Assembly (NCBI RefSeq): GCF_023053635.1
Contig: NC_086182.1
Coordinates: 6,039,001-6,103,000 of the forward strand
Direction: 5' to 3'
Length of the DNA stretch: 64,000 bases
Source: Elgaria multicarinata webbii
Taxonomy: Eukaryota; Chordata; Lepidosauria; Squamata; Anguidae
The notes under the pieces are model-generated. The model made no database searches and had not been told where the DNA came from. It saw only the letters and a program-made list of their open reading frames with translations. Numbering within the stretch: position 1 is the stretch's first letter; the number at the start of each line of letters is the position of its first letter. This document shows, piece by piece, positions 34,929 to 47,300 of this stretch. Made by a program: the position numbers and the translations under genes.

Positions 34929-35437
34929 TGTCGGGGTAATCACTGAACATAAGCTGCTGTTTAAACAGACTCACAGTGATAGCAGAGTAACAGCGGATCT
35001 TAACTATGAAATACAGCACAAAGACTCAAGAATTGTAAGGCAGAGAATTTTTGTTTGTAGTGTACAAAAATAAATACTTTACTGGCACAAAATAACTTCG
35101 TTATGGCAAATACAATGGACAATCAATACTCACATATGGTCACAAGATATACAGCTAACAAACAGCTTACACAGGAACAAGAGTGATCATTTAATCTGGT
35201 TACAGTGATTCCAAAACACTCTTTATATACACTTCACAGTACAAATGATGCAACACATAATTGGCACTAATAGAAAAATTCACACTATGTCATAGTCCAA
35301 TTATACAATTAAGCACATCTGCAAATTTGACCTTTTCAGTGATAGTCTCTTGCAGACTCCACACTTTATCCAGGTTTTGCAGATCAGTCCAGAAATATGG
35401 AAAAAGAAAAATCTGGATCCCTTCCAGGATCCCAACA
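34929..35437 (-). mobile_element. Copia-type solo LTR (509 bp)
   Basis: Flanked by TGGAG (34,924-34,928 and 35,438-35,442). On the minus strand it starts TGTTGGGATCCTGG and ends CCCCGACA. It shares its first 38 bp or so and its GCCAGTAAA region with the LTR of the Copia at 29,248. A TATATAAA box is visible near 35,220. With no internal part it is a solo fossil. Confidence 0.82.
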
Positions 35438-35631
35438 TGGAGAGAGATAGCATTGTTGTTAAAAATACGTCTTCAAACTTTGTGTAGAAATATTGAGACT
35501 ACAGAGGGACAGCGAAAACAAGAACAACAACAACCATGTTCAATAGTCAGGAAATTTCTGAAGCAGGAAAAGACAGCGTGACTTGGCAAAGCCCATCATG
35601 TTCATCTAGAAAACCCGCTATGAGTGAGAAA

Positions 35632-35656
35632 AGAGATGATGACGACGATGATGATA
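35632..35656. repeat. (GAT)n-like microsatellite
   Basis: GATGATGACGACGATGATGAT, an imperfect trinucleotide run. Confidence 0.8.
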
Positions 35657-35727
35657 TAGAATTAATTCTGGGGAACAGCCACAGTCTCTGCTGAATGAAA
35701 TCAGAATCTACATTCAGGAAAGTTAGG

Positions 35728-35866
35728 GGCCATGGCTCAGTGGTGGAGCCCCTGGTTTGCATGCAGAAGGTCCCAGGTTCAATACCTGGCATCTCCAGGT
35801 AGGGCAGGAGAAACTCCTTCCTGAAACCGTGGAGAGACATTGCTGCCAGTCAGTGCTGACAATACT
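35728..35866 (+). mobile_element. tRNA-derived SINE, 3' truncated
   Basis: The head resembles a tRNA gene with an A box (TGGCTCAGTGG) and a B box (GGTTCAATACC), then a tRNA-unrelated body (CATCTCCAGGTAGGGC...). It changes at GACAATACTGGACTA into a CR1-like LINE end. Confidence 0.8.
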
Positions 35867-36170
35867 GGACTATGGAATTTGCTACCACAAGATGTAGTGA
35901 TGGTCACCAATTTGGATGGATTTCAAGGAGGTTGGATAAATTCTTGGAGGAGAAGGCTATCCATGGCTACTAATCCTGATGGCTATGTGCTACCACCAGT
36001 ATCAGAGGCAGGGAGCCTATATGCACCAGTTGCTAGGGAGCAGTGGCGGGAGGGTGCTGTTGCCCCCGTGTCCCATTTGGCCACTGTGTGAACAGAATGC
36101 TGGACTCCATGGGCCCATGGTCAGATCCAACATGGCTCTTCTTATATCCTTATAAGGATCTGACTCAATC
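35867..36170 (+). mobile_element. CR1/L3-like LINE 3' end
   Basis: Plus-strand copy of the family seen reversed at 57,250 and 57,857: GGTCACCAATTTGGATGG, GGCTATGTGCTACC, GCCACTGTGTGAACAGAATG, ending ATGGCTCTTCTTATATCC. Confidence 0.75.
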
Positions 36171-36403
36171 TAAGACAGGTCCCTAAACGATCCCAATTCA
36201 CGCCATTTGTACATAGTTTCTTTGTACAAAGCTCCTAAGAATTTGTTGGCAAACCTGGACTGACGGCTAGCACTGGTCTGGCATTAATAGTCAAAGAGGG
36301 CACGGAACTTTGGAAGTACTTCATCCTATTGCCACTGAGCCATATAAATCTGTCTTCCCACTGCAGCCCCTCCAACATTCTACCCGATCCAGATCAAAGG
36401 AAC

Positions 36404-36950
36404 AGTCATAGAATCATAGAATAGCAGAGTTGGAAGGGGCTCAATGCAGGAATCCACCCTAAAGCATCCCTGACAGGTGGTTGTCCAGCTGCCTCTTGAA
36501 GGCCTCTAGTGTGGGAGAGCCCACAACCTCCCTAGTTCACTGGTTCCATTGTCGTACTGCTCTAACAGTCAGGAAGTTTTTCCTGATGTCCAGATGGAAT
36601 CTGGCTTCCTCTAACTTGAGCCCGTTATTCTGTGTCCTGCACTCTGGGAGGATCGAGAAGAGATCCTGGCCCTCCTCTGTGTGACAACCTTTCAAGTATT
36701 TGAAGAGTGCTAACATGTCTCCACTCAATCTTCTCTTCTCCAGGCTAAACATGCCCAGTTGTTTCAGTCTCTCTTCATAGGGCTTTGTTTCCAGACCCCT
36801 GATCATCCTGGTTGCCCTCCTCTGAACACGCTCCAGCTTGTCTGCATCCTTCTTGAATTGTGGAGCCCAGAACTGGACGCAATACTCTAGATTAGGCCTA
36901 ACCAGGGCCAAATAGAGAGGAACCAGTACCATGTACAACATGTACACTAA
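36404..36950 (-). mobile_element. CR1 LINE 3' end with RT C-terminus
   Basis: The minus strand encodes [20 protein letters not shown], then [12 protein letters not shown] and RAVRQWNQ, the well-known CR1 C-terminal region, followed by the 3' UTR and octamer tail (ATAGAATCATAGAATAG on the plus strand at 36,410). Confidence 0.92.
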
Positions 36951-36989
36951 ACAAGTAACATGTACAGTAAACCGTGGCTAGTCATTAAG

Positions 36990-37250
36990 GAAAGGTTTCC
37001 TGGAATAATGTTTTTAGGAGGTGCCAAAAGGAATATGAAGTTGGTGCCTGCCTGACCTCCAGAGGCAGGCAGTTCCATAGGAAGGAGGCCACCACGCTGA
37101 AGGCTCTTCCCCTGGTGGACTCCAATCAGAGGGTGGGTATATGTGCCACGGGCAGCAAGACTAGTTGAGGACGGGCCTGTCCACTCTTGAATGCATTTGT
37201 GATATAATTCCTCCACTCTACCCATCAAAGCATTGTCATGTGTTCCTTAA
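36990..37250 (-). mobile_element. L2-like LINE fragment
   Basis: GGCAGGCAGTTCCATAGG and GGAGGCCACCACGCTGAAGG are reversed pieces of the L2 3' coding region seen also at 60,600. The fragment is old and without a tail. Confidence 0.5.
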
Positions 37251-37264
37251 AATCATGTGTTGTG

Positions 37265-37584
37265 TAGGGTGACCATATGAAAAGGACAACAGGGCTCCTG
37301 TATCTTTAACAGTTGCATAGAAAAGGAAATTTCAGCAGGTGTCATTTGTATATATGGAGAACCTGGTGAAATTCCCTCTTCATCACAACAGTTAAAGCTG
37401 CAGGTGCCCTGCCCTCTTTTAAATCTGGTGACTCTAGTATAGTTCCTGCACCTTTAACTGTTGTGATGAAGAGGGAATTTCACCAAGTGCTCCATATATA
37501 CAAATGACACCTGCTGAAGTTCCCTTTTCTATGCAACTGTTAAAGGTACAGGAGCCCTGTCCTCCTTTTCATAGGGTCACCCTA
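37265..37584 (-). mobile_element. Palindromic MITE, copy 3 (inverted)
   Basis: Exact 8-bp flanks GTGTTGTG (37,257-37,264 and 37,585-37,592). The asymmetric loop is in the opposite orientation to the other five copies. Confidence 0.92.
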
Positions 37585-37828
37585 GTGTTGTGGTTAGTTT
37601 TTAAATTAAATAATTTGGAGCGCAATTCCTCCACACACACACACACAGGCAAAACATCTGAGGAATTTCAAGATAAGTCAACATCTTTTGTGAAGGCCGG
37701 TGGATTTCCTCAGGGGTGGTTTTAAACATCCAAATCCTTTTGCCTAAAATGAAATGCTGAGGTGGATTTTGTGGGGAGGGGAGGTTCTTGCTCAGCTGCA
37801 ACATCAAGGAATTTTAAGGAAAGTAAAA

Positions 37829-37874
<46 letters not shown>
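37829..37874. repeat. (AC)n microsatellite
   Basis: An uninterrupted AC run; a shorter one lies at 37,632-37,648. Confidence 0.97.
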
Positions 37875-37876
<2 letters not shown>

Positions 37877-38076
37877 TATATATAAAGGAAAACTTGTGAC
37901 ACTTCTCAGTCATATCTAGGGCTGGCCCCACTGATAGGCAGCAAATGCTGGGGGCGGGGGCAGTGTGATGTTCAGCTGCCTATAATTGCATTAAATGCAA
38001 ATATTTGTCAAGCTATTATTTATATTGTTTAATGGTGTGCTGCTTTTAATGATGCACTGATTTTAAACGTTTGAAT

Positions 38077-38246
38077 TACCGTATTTCTTCAATTGTAAGT
38101 TGCCATCGATTGTAAGACGCACACTAATTTCAGTACCACCAACAGGAAAAAAAAACCTAAGACACACCCGCGATTCTAAGACACACCCCGTTTTAGAGAA
38201 GTTTATATGGGAAAAAAGTGTGTCTTAGAATTGAAGAAATACGGTA
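38077..38246. mobile_element. Tc1/mariner-like MITE
   Basis: Ends TACCGTATTTCTTCAATT and AATTGAAGAAATACGGTA are perfect inverted repeats bounded by TA, the mariner target. The inner arms (AAGACGCAC / GTGTGTCTT) pair as well. Confidence 0.8.
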
Positions 38247-38323
38247 GTTGTATGTATTTTATGGTGTTTTTATTAGTGTTGTACCCCGCCTCGATCCGGA
38301 GGGAGAGGCAGGTAATAAATAAA

Positions 38324-38368
<45 letters not shown>

Positions 38369-38380
38369 ATTATTATTATT
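38247..38380 (+). mobile_element. L2-type LINE tail with (TTG)n
   Basis: GTACCCCGCCTCGATCCGG followed by AGGTAATAAATAAAAT and a long TTG run (38,321-38,367), the usual end of an L2-type LINE. Confidence 0.7.
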
Positions 38381-39159
38381 CATAAAGTTCCAGGGAGTAA
38401 GCAGGCCTCGAAGTACTTAAGATTTGTATCCACAGGTTGGGTTTGTATGGGAGGGGTTTGAATGCCTGAGTGCTGATTGGATGGTGGAGAGGGAGTGCTT
38501 GGATTGGCTGTGTGAGAGTGGGAGGAGCTATTTACATGGTCAGTGTACTTAAGGGCGGAGAGTAGATTCTGCATTCCGCCATTATAAAGCAGTAATTGGG
38601 GGGGGGTCATTCCAACATTCATAAAATCAAAAATGTTTCAACAATCTTGCTGAAATTTACATGTGCCAGAAAGAAATGTTGGTTTTACTTACCCTGAAAA
38701 TTTCAAGAAGATTGGTGAAAGATTGAGGGAAGGAGGGCAGTTTAAAGTACAAAAAAAAACACCACTTAACTGAATCAAAAGGGCTCTGATAATATAGGCT
38801 GGCAAGGATATGTGCCCACAAAATCTTGGGGGGAATGAGCCCCTTAACCATCAATCCAGTGGTGGGGTCTTCTTCCTCATTCCTTCTAGTTGGTGGAATG
38901 GCTTTTCTTTTTTTAAAATTCCCTTCAGTTGATTTTTAATGAATATTTAGTCATCCCATTAGAGTGAATACAGAGGACTTTTTCAACTTTAGCAAGACAC
39001 ACGCTCAGTAGCGTCGCTCTCCCCCTCCCTCCTACCTCAGATAGATGTGTGCTGAAAATAAAATGGCCTCCTGGCTCCTGTAGCACGGTCATTTCCTTAG
39101 TGGAATCATCATTCCTTATGATGGTTGGCTTTTGTTTTAACCGAGGCCGTACCACAAGG

Positions 39160-40009
39160 AAGCTATGGAATTGAATGGGATTGAAACTTTAGTTCATAAG
39201 CCACCCTTGGCTTTCTGAGAAACAGACTCAGCCTGGTTCTTGCCTCCCTTTGGAGAGAAAAAGGGTTCTCTTTTCTCTTTTGGAACGTGTTTTCCTTTGG
39301 CTTTTTGAGAGTATTTGGGGCTCTCTTTTCCCAAGGCCAGTTTGCATCTGCGCTCCAGCGCAAAAGTATTTTTTTTAAAGAAAAAAGTCCCGACCCCGCT
39401 CCCCCCCTACCCCCGATGGCTCTAGACTCTCCTGAGCCCGGCTTCTTCCCTCCGATGTCACCCACTACTCGCAGGGAAGAGGGAAGAAGCCGGGACAGCC
39501 GGCCACACCACCCGTGGTCCTCGGGATCATCCTGGTGTTGGCTCTCAAACCCGAGAGCCGGATAGGTCTTTGCCAATGAATAGATCAGGTCGGAGAATGC
39601 AAGTTAAAATTTATTAATGCATTAATGTTGCAACATGGAACTCCAGCGCAAAATGCAAATTAAGAGTTCCCCGAACAAAGGAATCCTCTTGAATATATAG
39701 ACTCTGATTACATCACTTTGTTAGTAACATTATTGGCCAGTGCTCTTCTCTCTAATGGACTTTACTGGACCCTTGCTCGGATAATCAAACTAGGTTACAT
39801 TGCCAATACAAGGTAAGGTGAATACAATTCATACATCACAGCTTACGTTCGACGCTGATTGGTTGAAAGTTTTTCCTTTGTCTAAGATGCACATAGAATC
39901 CGCCATGCAGGAATGTTGAGGGGGCGGTTCTTAACCTTTCACCTGGAGCATAGACTTATTCCACAGAATGAAATTCCTTTCTACACACATCAAATTCCCC
40001 CCTTCAAGG
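39160..40009 (-). mobile_element. Retrovirus-like LTR with adjoining sequence
   Basis: On the minus strand a purine tract (TTGAAGGGGGGAATT, 39,993-40,009) is followed by TGATGTGTGTAG, as at the start of a 3' LTR. The next 420 bp contain a TATA-like TCTATATATTC (about 39,700) and an AATAAA (about 39,610). The LTR probably ends near 39,575. The remaining GC-rich 39,160-39,570 could be leader or flanking host DNA. No primer-binding site was recognised. Family is not resolved (ERV is likely). It is a fragment. Confidence 0.5.
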
Positions 40010-40100
40010 TATATAACTTTTTACAAAACAGACTTATACCCCTTGATCATATTTTGCATCTCTAGGAATTTCTTTGCATCTTCTCGGTTCTTCTGGCAAT

Positions 40101-40215
40101 ATCCCGGGGAAATGGAGGGATCATCCCTCCCTGCTCCCAGGATCCCCTATGCATCATGTGGACACACAGGGACAATCTCGGGACAATCCCCGGGATATCG
40201 CCTGGTGTAGACATG
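40101..40215. mobile_element. MITE with ATATCCCGGG arms
   Basis: GGCAATATCCCGGGGA and TCCCCGGGATATCGCC are inverted arms; the right edge ends GTGTAGACATGCC, as in the larger relative at 48,697. Confidence 0.65.
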
Positions 40216-40222
40216 CCCTCTG

Positions 40223-40530
40223 CTGTGGCACCCTGGTTGTGGAATGCCCTCCCCTTGGAGGCCCGACTGGTGCAGACGCTGGCTTCACTTCAGTGCCAAG
40301 TTAAAACATGGATTTTTATCAAACCCTTTGAAGGCTAAATTGCCCAACATTGCACATAGTTTTAATTATTTTTACTGCTTTGAACTTTTTACTGGTGTTC
40401 GCTTGCTAATGGTTTAATATGTTTTTAGCTATGCACATTATTTATTGTTATATATCGCTTGAATTGGTTTTATCTGTATGCTGCCCTGAGATCCCAATTA
40501 AATACAAATGTTTTAATAAATAATTAAATG
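40223..40530 (+). mobile_element. L2-type LINE 3' end
   Basis: Encodes the C-terminal LWNALPLEARLVQTLASLQ followed by an A/T-rich 3' UTR ending in AATAAATAATTAAAT. Confidence 0.75.
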
Positions 40531-40889
40531 TCCATGGGAAACAGGACTGTGCCCATGGCCATCTGTACCCATGGCCACCTCTGCTATACCGGCTACTGGC
40601 CCTCCTTTGAACTCCTCTCCAGGACCAGATTCAACAAGAATGCTGCATTCTAGGCCCTCAGCCTATATTCTGAGGGTTGAGTTACTTTGGACAGCTGTTG
40701 TTAATTGTTTGATATATCCAGGAGCAACTTTTGGATAAAGCATTCCACCAAGGCCTGCTTTCTATTCGGAATTATGTCAGGTGAATCTTCCTAAATGCTC
40801 ATGGGAATGTACCTGTGGACATCTGTTGGGGTGGGGGTGGGGTTTGCAATAAAAATGAAGATGCCAAGAAAAGCCAAGCAAAGCACTGA

Positions 40890-40956
40890 GAGATGTGCAA
40901 GTGACTGATTTATTCAAGTTCCCATACATGGAGGGACTGGAATGAATTTCCATAGC
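40890..40956 (-). terminator. 3' UTR and poly(A) signal of the MSMB-like gene
   Basis: Minus-strand AATAAA lies at 40,909-40,914, about 45 bp after the stop codon. The cleavage site is expected near 40,890. Confidence 0.8.
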
Positions 40957-41062
40957 TTAGGAACATGGTTCTGAAGGGGCATCAATCTTATAGAACTTAT
41001 ATTTGCAAGTTTCTTTATCGATCACTCCTTTACACCCTTCAACCACTGCAATACCACCGTAT
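40957..41062 (-). CDS. MSMB: MSMB-like gene, exon 4
   Basis: The acceptor is CTTCTTCTTCATTTTAG. One base completes an Arg codon, then the frame runs Tyr-Gly-Gly-Ile to Glu-Pro-Cys-Ser-stop (TAA at 40,959-40,957). It carries cysteines 8-10 and the CKYKFYKIDAPSEPC segment, matching the family's C-terminal exon. Confidence 0.9.
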
Positions 41063-44000
41063 CTAAAATGAAGAAGAAGGAGAAAGTGTCAATCAGGATT
41101 TATCTTAGCTTGCAAGCATCTTTTAAGGAGCACTACCATTCATCTACCATCTTTTAAGGAGCATTACCAGTTCAGGACTTGCCAATGGCTATTTAAACTT
41201 CCCACATAGGCATGTTCAAGGGGTGTGCCGAGTGTGCCTGGACACACCCTAATTTCCCGGGGCCAACTCTGCTTTCCCGTGCCCCCTCCCCTGCTCTCCT
41301 CGTCACTACCCAGGCCTGGCCCCAAGGTGGGTTGCTGCCTGATGGGTAGTTTCCTGCATTGAGAAAGGGGTTGGACTCGATGGCCTTGTAGGCCCCTCCC
41401 AGCTCTGCTATTCTATGATGCTATGATGCGTGCTGCTGCAACTGCCACCACCATGCCTGCCCATGCTGCCACCGATTCTGCCACCCCACCCACCCCACGC
41501 ACCTGCCTCCCCCACCACCGCCACCTGCCTGGCTAGCCAGATGCTATTTTTCTCTTTTGCACATGTATGTATGTGCACCCTGCCTCTCCCGGAGCTCTCA
41601 AGTCTCGTGAGACTTTCTGGGATGAGGTATCTGAAGTCTTGGATGATTTCAGACATCTCATTCTGGAACTCTTACAATACTTGAGACTCCTGGGAGCGGC
41701 AGGAGTTCAGCAAGAGGCCAGCTTCCCTGCCTCTCCCAGAAGGTACGTGTAGTGGCTGCCCAGGCAGGCAGTCTTGGTGCTAGGTAGGTGGGACCAAGAA
41801 GAGGCCCCACACTCAGGTGCCTCCCAGCTGCCAAGGCTGCTTGCCTAGACAGCCAGCTGGTCATGCCCACCGAGGAAATCATGGGAAGGGCAGGGGGAGG
41901 CGGTGGGGGGCAGGGGATTGCAAAGGTGTGGCAGGTTTTCACTTCATGCAGCGACCTGCCTTGGGCCAAGCCTGATCTCCCTATTTCTTTTCTGGGCTCC
42001 CTCTTGCGGAGCACCAAGGCGTTTGAGACACCTGCCTACTTGCCTGCCCTCCCCCTCTGTGAATTTGTCCAGGAGTCAGAGCTCAGGGGCGGCTGCCACG
42101 AATAAAAAAAGGTGGCACGGAACGAGAGACAGAAGGAGTGGACTTGGCGAGGTGGCGGCGGCAGCATCAGCAACGCCGGTACAGGTTTGGCTCGGCGTCT
42201 CCCTCGCTCCCTCTGCTCTGCGCAGACATCCTGGTCACCGTCCCGGCATCTCAGTCCTACAACCCACAACTTCTCTCCTGCAGTGGGGGTTGGGGGTGAG
42301 AAAGCACGCAGTCCCCCTCCTTCCCTTTAAGGCTACAATTGGAGCAGTTTGGTGGTGGTGTTGAGAAAGAGCGCCTTCCCCTCCTCCACTTCAGTCCGGG
42401 CCTGGGAGGTGCACGGCCTCATGAAAGGACCTGCACACGCCTACGACTTCCTGATGGAGGAGCGGTCTTGCAAAATGCTTGGCTTCATTCAGGGAACTAA
42501 GCTCAGGAAAACGGAACTTAAAATGGCCCAGAAGCCAACGTTTGCATGGGAATCCCATAAACACAGGGCATCTCTTTTTGGTTGTGCAATGTGCCGAATG
42601 CCCGTTGTTGCATAATGAGCCTTTTGCAAATGTGCCTGGGTGGCACCCATTAGCACTGTGGAGCAGAGGGGCACTAATTCTCCACAATTCAAGAAGGACG
42701 CAGACAAGCTGGAGCGTGTTCGGAGGAGGGCAACCAGGATGATCAGGGGTCTGGAAACAAAGCCCTGTGAAGAGAGACTGAAAGAACTGGGCATGTTTAG
42801 CCTGGAGAAGAGAAGATTGGGGGGAGACATGATAGCACTCTTCAAATACATGAAAGGTTGCCACACAGAGGAGGGCCAGGATCTCTTCTCGATCCTCCCA
42901 GAGTGCAGGACAAGGAATAACGGGCTCAAGTTACAGGAAGCCAGATTCCAGCTGGACATCAGGAAAACTTCCTGACTGTTAGAGCAGTACGACAATGGAA
43001 TCAGTTACCTAGGGAGGTTGTGGGCTCTCCCACACTGGAGGCATTCAAGAGGCAGCTGGACAAGCATCTATCAGGAATGCTTTAGGGTGGATTCCTGCAT
43101 TGAGCAGGGGTTTGGACTCAATGGCCCTGTAGGCCCCTTCCAACTCTGCTTTTCTATGATTCTATAATACTTTTGCAAAAGTGAACAGTCAGGCAGCAGA
43201 GAGACAGAGGAGAAGACGGAAATGTCCAAAGGAGAGGAGGGAGCCTCTCCTGTCTGGTACATTAAGGTCTCTCTAACCCCAGCACCAATTCCTAGGTATT
43301 TCTTCATTTAGAAATACTGGGACTCAGGCTGACCTAGAAGTCGTAGTCAATGACCTGGGAGCCCTGCCTCCAGTGCAGCCGTGCCCAATCTGGCACCCTC
43401 CAGACAGTTTGGACTACAACTCCCAACACCCCCATGGGTGATGCTGGATAGGGATGATGGAAGCTGCAGCCCAACACATCTGGAGAGGACCAGGGTGGGC
43501 AAGGCTGCTCAAGTGAGGGAATGCTGATTGGGATTACTCCGAGGTTACCTGAATGGCACTCTGCATATGCTCACCTGCAATCTTTATATCACTACTATAA
43601 CTTGCACCATGTCTGCTTTGTTGATCCCTGGTCAACAGCTGGTGAGCTTTTAAGTAGGGTGACCATATGAAAAGGAGGACAGGGCTCCTGTATCTTTAAC
43701 AGTTGCATAGAAAAGGGAATTTCAGTAGGTGCCATTTGTATACATGGAGAACCTGGTGAAATTTCCTCTTCATTACAACAGTTAAAGGTGCAGGAGCTAT
43801 ACTAGAGTGACCAGATTTAAAAGAGGGCAGGGCACCTGCAGCTTTAACTGTTGTGATGAAGAGGAAATTTCACCAGGGTCCCCATATATACAAACGACAC
43901 CTGCTGAAATTTCCTTTTCGATACAACTGTTAAAGATACAGGAGCCCTGTCCTCCTTTTCATAGGGTCACCCTATTTTAAGTATTTCAAAGAGCCCTAAT

Positions 44001-44295
44001 AACCCCCATGGCAATTGCAGGGTGTGGGTGTGGGTGGGTGTTGCCTACCTGGAACAACATGACATTCCACTTTTGTGGCACTCGCATTCCATGCAATCAG
44101 CTGAATTCCAGGTAGAGCCGAACGGGTGCTTGCTGCCATCAGTTTTATCGACACACCCATCTGGCTTCACCAGTTTGCCTAGGAAGAAGAAACCCTCTCA
44201 GTTTTATCTGCAGGCACGGCAGAATCATTTCACTGAAAACCAACTCTTGAAATGAATGATTAATCTGAGTAAAGACCCTGCAAGACAATTCCAGT

Positions 44296-44373
<78 letters not shown>

Positions 44374-47300
44374 CTGATTCAGTTCCTATGCTTTTGACAG
44401 CAGCTGAACTGCAAAACTTCAGCAACCAAAGCTTTTCCTGGCATGGGCAGAAGGAAAGGGAAAGGTTTCACCAGAATCATTTCTGTGTGCCCAGGTTGCT
44501 AGTGAAACCACCAGAGTAAGGTAAGTTAGAAAGGTGACAATCCCAACCATGGACATCCTCAGGGTTGGCTCCAGTTTTCTGAAGGCCCTTGTTCAATACC
44601 CCCTCCGTGGGCCCTCTCCCTCAGTGAGCCTAGATTCTGACCAGCTGCTCTTGCTCTCAATCATCTTTCTCATCATTGCCACCACCGGCTAGCTTGGCAG
44701 GCACAGAACCAGGGAGTAAGTAGGCCCTGGCATCTGCTACTACGCCTTCTCACCACCACCATTGTCTGGGCCAGAGCAAGAGCTTGTTAATGGGCCCTTG
44801 CTGGGGTGTGGGCCTTTGTCAGCCCTGGCCCTCATTTGAAAAATCACCCACCCCCCACCCCCCGCCAAAATAACCCTTGCCTGAGTTGGCAGGTCCATTC
44901 CTGCAGACACTTGTAAACTTTCAGTTGAATGGGAGGTTGCACAGAGGTGCCTGTTTATGATCAAGTGCCTCCACACAGGTATATAGAAACAGATGCCATG
45001 AGTTTATGTCAATGGTGGCATTTTTCCAAGACAATGTGATTGTACAAACGGCAACGGTCACAGCCTGCCAACGGACCCCGCACGGGTAGTCTTGCCAAGG
45101 CCCCTGGGCATCTGAACAGTTGAAAGAAATAATCGATCTGAGAGTCTGCAATAGAGGTGTGTGAGAGTTCCATTGCTGTTTGAAAAACAGATGAAAATGC
45201 CCCCCGCAATCCCAAATGTGAGCACAAACATGATCACATTTTCCAGGAAAAACTTGCACATTCTCAAGCATGTGATTGCATTAACAATTTACGTCCTGCT
45301 TGAAAAATACTCACTTTTTCACAAAGGACTCGTTTTTGTGCTTTAATCAAAGAGGGGAAATTGTGGGGAGAAGGACATTTTTCCTGTTCAAAAAAGGATA
45401 TTGTTCCTGTATGAAAAAAAGGAAGCTCACATCCGGGAGCAAGAAAGAGGCAGAACAAAGACTGAGGTGGAAAATGGAGAACAAGCTGGCACGTCCCTCA
45501 TTTGCCCATGCCTCGTCTCCAGTATCTTGACAAATTACACAGGAAAGAATAGTCCATCAAATAGGGCCTCTCCCGTCCATGCAACTCACACAGTGCAATC
45601 CTGGTACACCTGTCTACTCAGAGATAAGTCATTCTAAATTCAATGGGACTTTCGGCTAGATATGTGTGTTTAGGATTGCACCCTTAGGATCTCTCTCAAC
45701 ATCTGGACCTAACAGCTGGCTAAGAAAGGACCAAGTCAAGCCTTGTTTGTGTGGGGGTTGGGCAGGATTGGATTTGGGTCTTTAAAGCCAGGGGTTATCT
45801 GGAAAGAGACATAAATGGGAAACTACTTTTCCCCAGGTCCTCTCTCTGACCTTCAAAGAGGGATATAGGGTGAGAATTTAGTTTGGTTTGGAATTAGATG
45901 TGAACTTACGTAATTCACACATCCCAAACATCTATATGAATCAAAATGCAGTTGTGCACCAAAATGCATACTTTTCTGAATATTGTGAGCAAATTTGTTG
46001 TTTTTTAAAATGTGCATATTAGGAAAAAGTGCACACAACATGGACATATTACGGGGGAAATCCACAGAAAATCTGCACAAAATATGGGGGGGGGAGTTCA
46101 AAAAAAGTGCACAAAATGATTAAGAGAAATGTGCACCGCCAAATGCCCCCATTTTCATGCAGATTTTTAAAGATCAATTTCACAAACTGCAGCAGAAATG
46201 GGTAGGAAGCACTGTAACCGTGGAAATCTTCCCGGCTGAATCAAACCGAACATGAAAGAATTGCCAATCCATTTGACAGACAGAAATCAGAGGAAGGCAA
46301 GGACCTTCATGACTGCTGTGCAGCCTGCAGGCTGTCTCCTTTTCAGTCCCCTTCAGCTGCCTTGTGTTGCAAAATGGACAGGGGACCTCCTGCAATCTTT
46401 TCTCCTTTTCTTATTTTAAACAGCGCAAGAAGGTCAGTATTTAGCTCAGTGCAGTGAATTCTAGAGAACCGTACAGCTCCTTGGAAGCTTAACCACGGAT
46501 TTTTCGATGAGACGATCAGTGGAGGTAGGTAACCTTCCCTGGTGAGAATTTTTCCCAACAACGCCACCTCCTACTGCACCATAAAGTCACAGGGAAGCCA
46601 TATCCTTCGACATTTTGCAGAGGGAAATAGACACATGCCCGTAACCCCCTGTGGACAATGGAGGTTCAAAAAGAGGTACAGGGACACCCAGAACCACATA
46701 AAACATACTTAGCGTCGGCTTCCACCATCTAGAGACTCTCAGTCTGCTAGGACACCTCTTATAAGTGAATCAAAAAGGATCTTGCTGATTATGGGAAGTC
46801 CAAAATGCTTATAAAAGAACCACCTGGTTCTAGCAATTGTGCATCACTCTCAATAACTTGCAAGTTTCAGTGCACTTGAAGCCTGGTGAGATGGAGGCCT
46901 TGTGCGTGAGTGAAATAGGTAGGTTTCCTGTTCTGGATGGGGTTGCACTCTCTCTGTAGGATCAGGTGTGTGGTAACTCTGGATCCATCTTTGTCACTAG
47001 AGTGGCCTCGGTGACTCAAAGTACCTTTTGCCAGCGGTGGCTGTTCTTGGACCAGGATGGCTTCGTTGCCCTGGTTCCTTAAGACTGGGCTGGAAGCTGC
47101 AGTTGCTGCACCATGCTTTAGCTAGGCTGCTGAATGAGGTGACCAATAGGCAGCACATTACACCGGTGCGGAAGGAACTGCACTGGCTTCCTATTTGCTA
47201 CCTGGCCAGATGTACACTTTTGTGGCTAGTATACAATAGCGACATTACCACCCTCTAAATACTAATACATGTGATGTGGCACTTACATGGGTCTACAATT

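Noticed and set aside
35728-35800. tRNA gene
   Set aside because: A and B boxes are present but the cloverleaf is not kept and the sequence continues into a SINE body.
41430-42480. Long frames in intron 3 as a nested gene
   Set aside because: Frames occur on both strands, lack domains and start or splice context, and follow C-rich composition.
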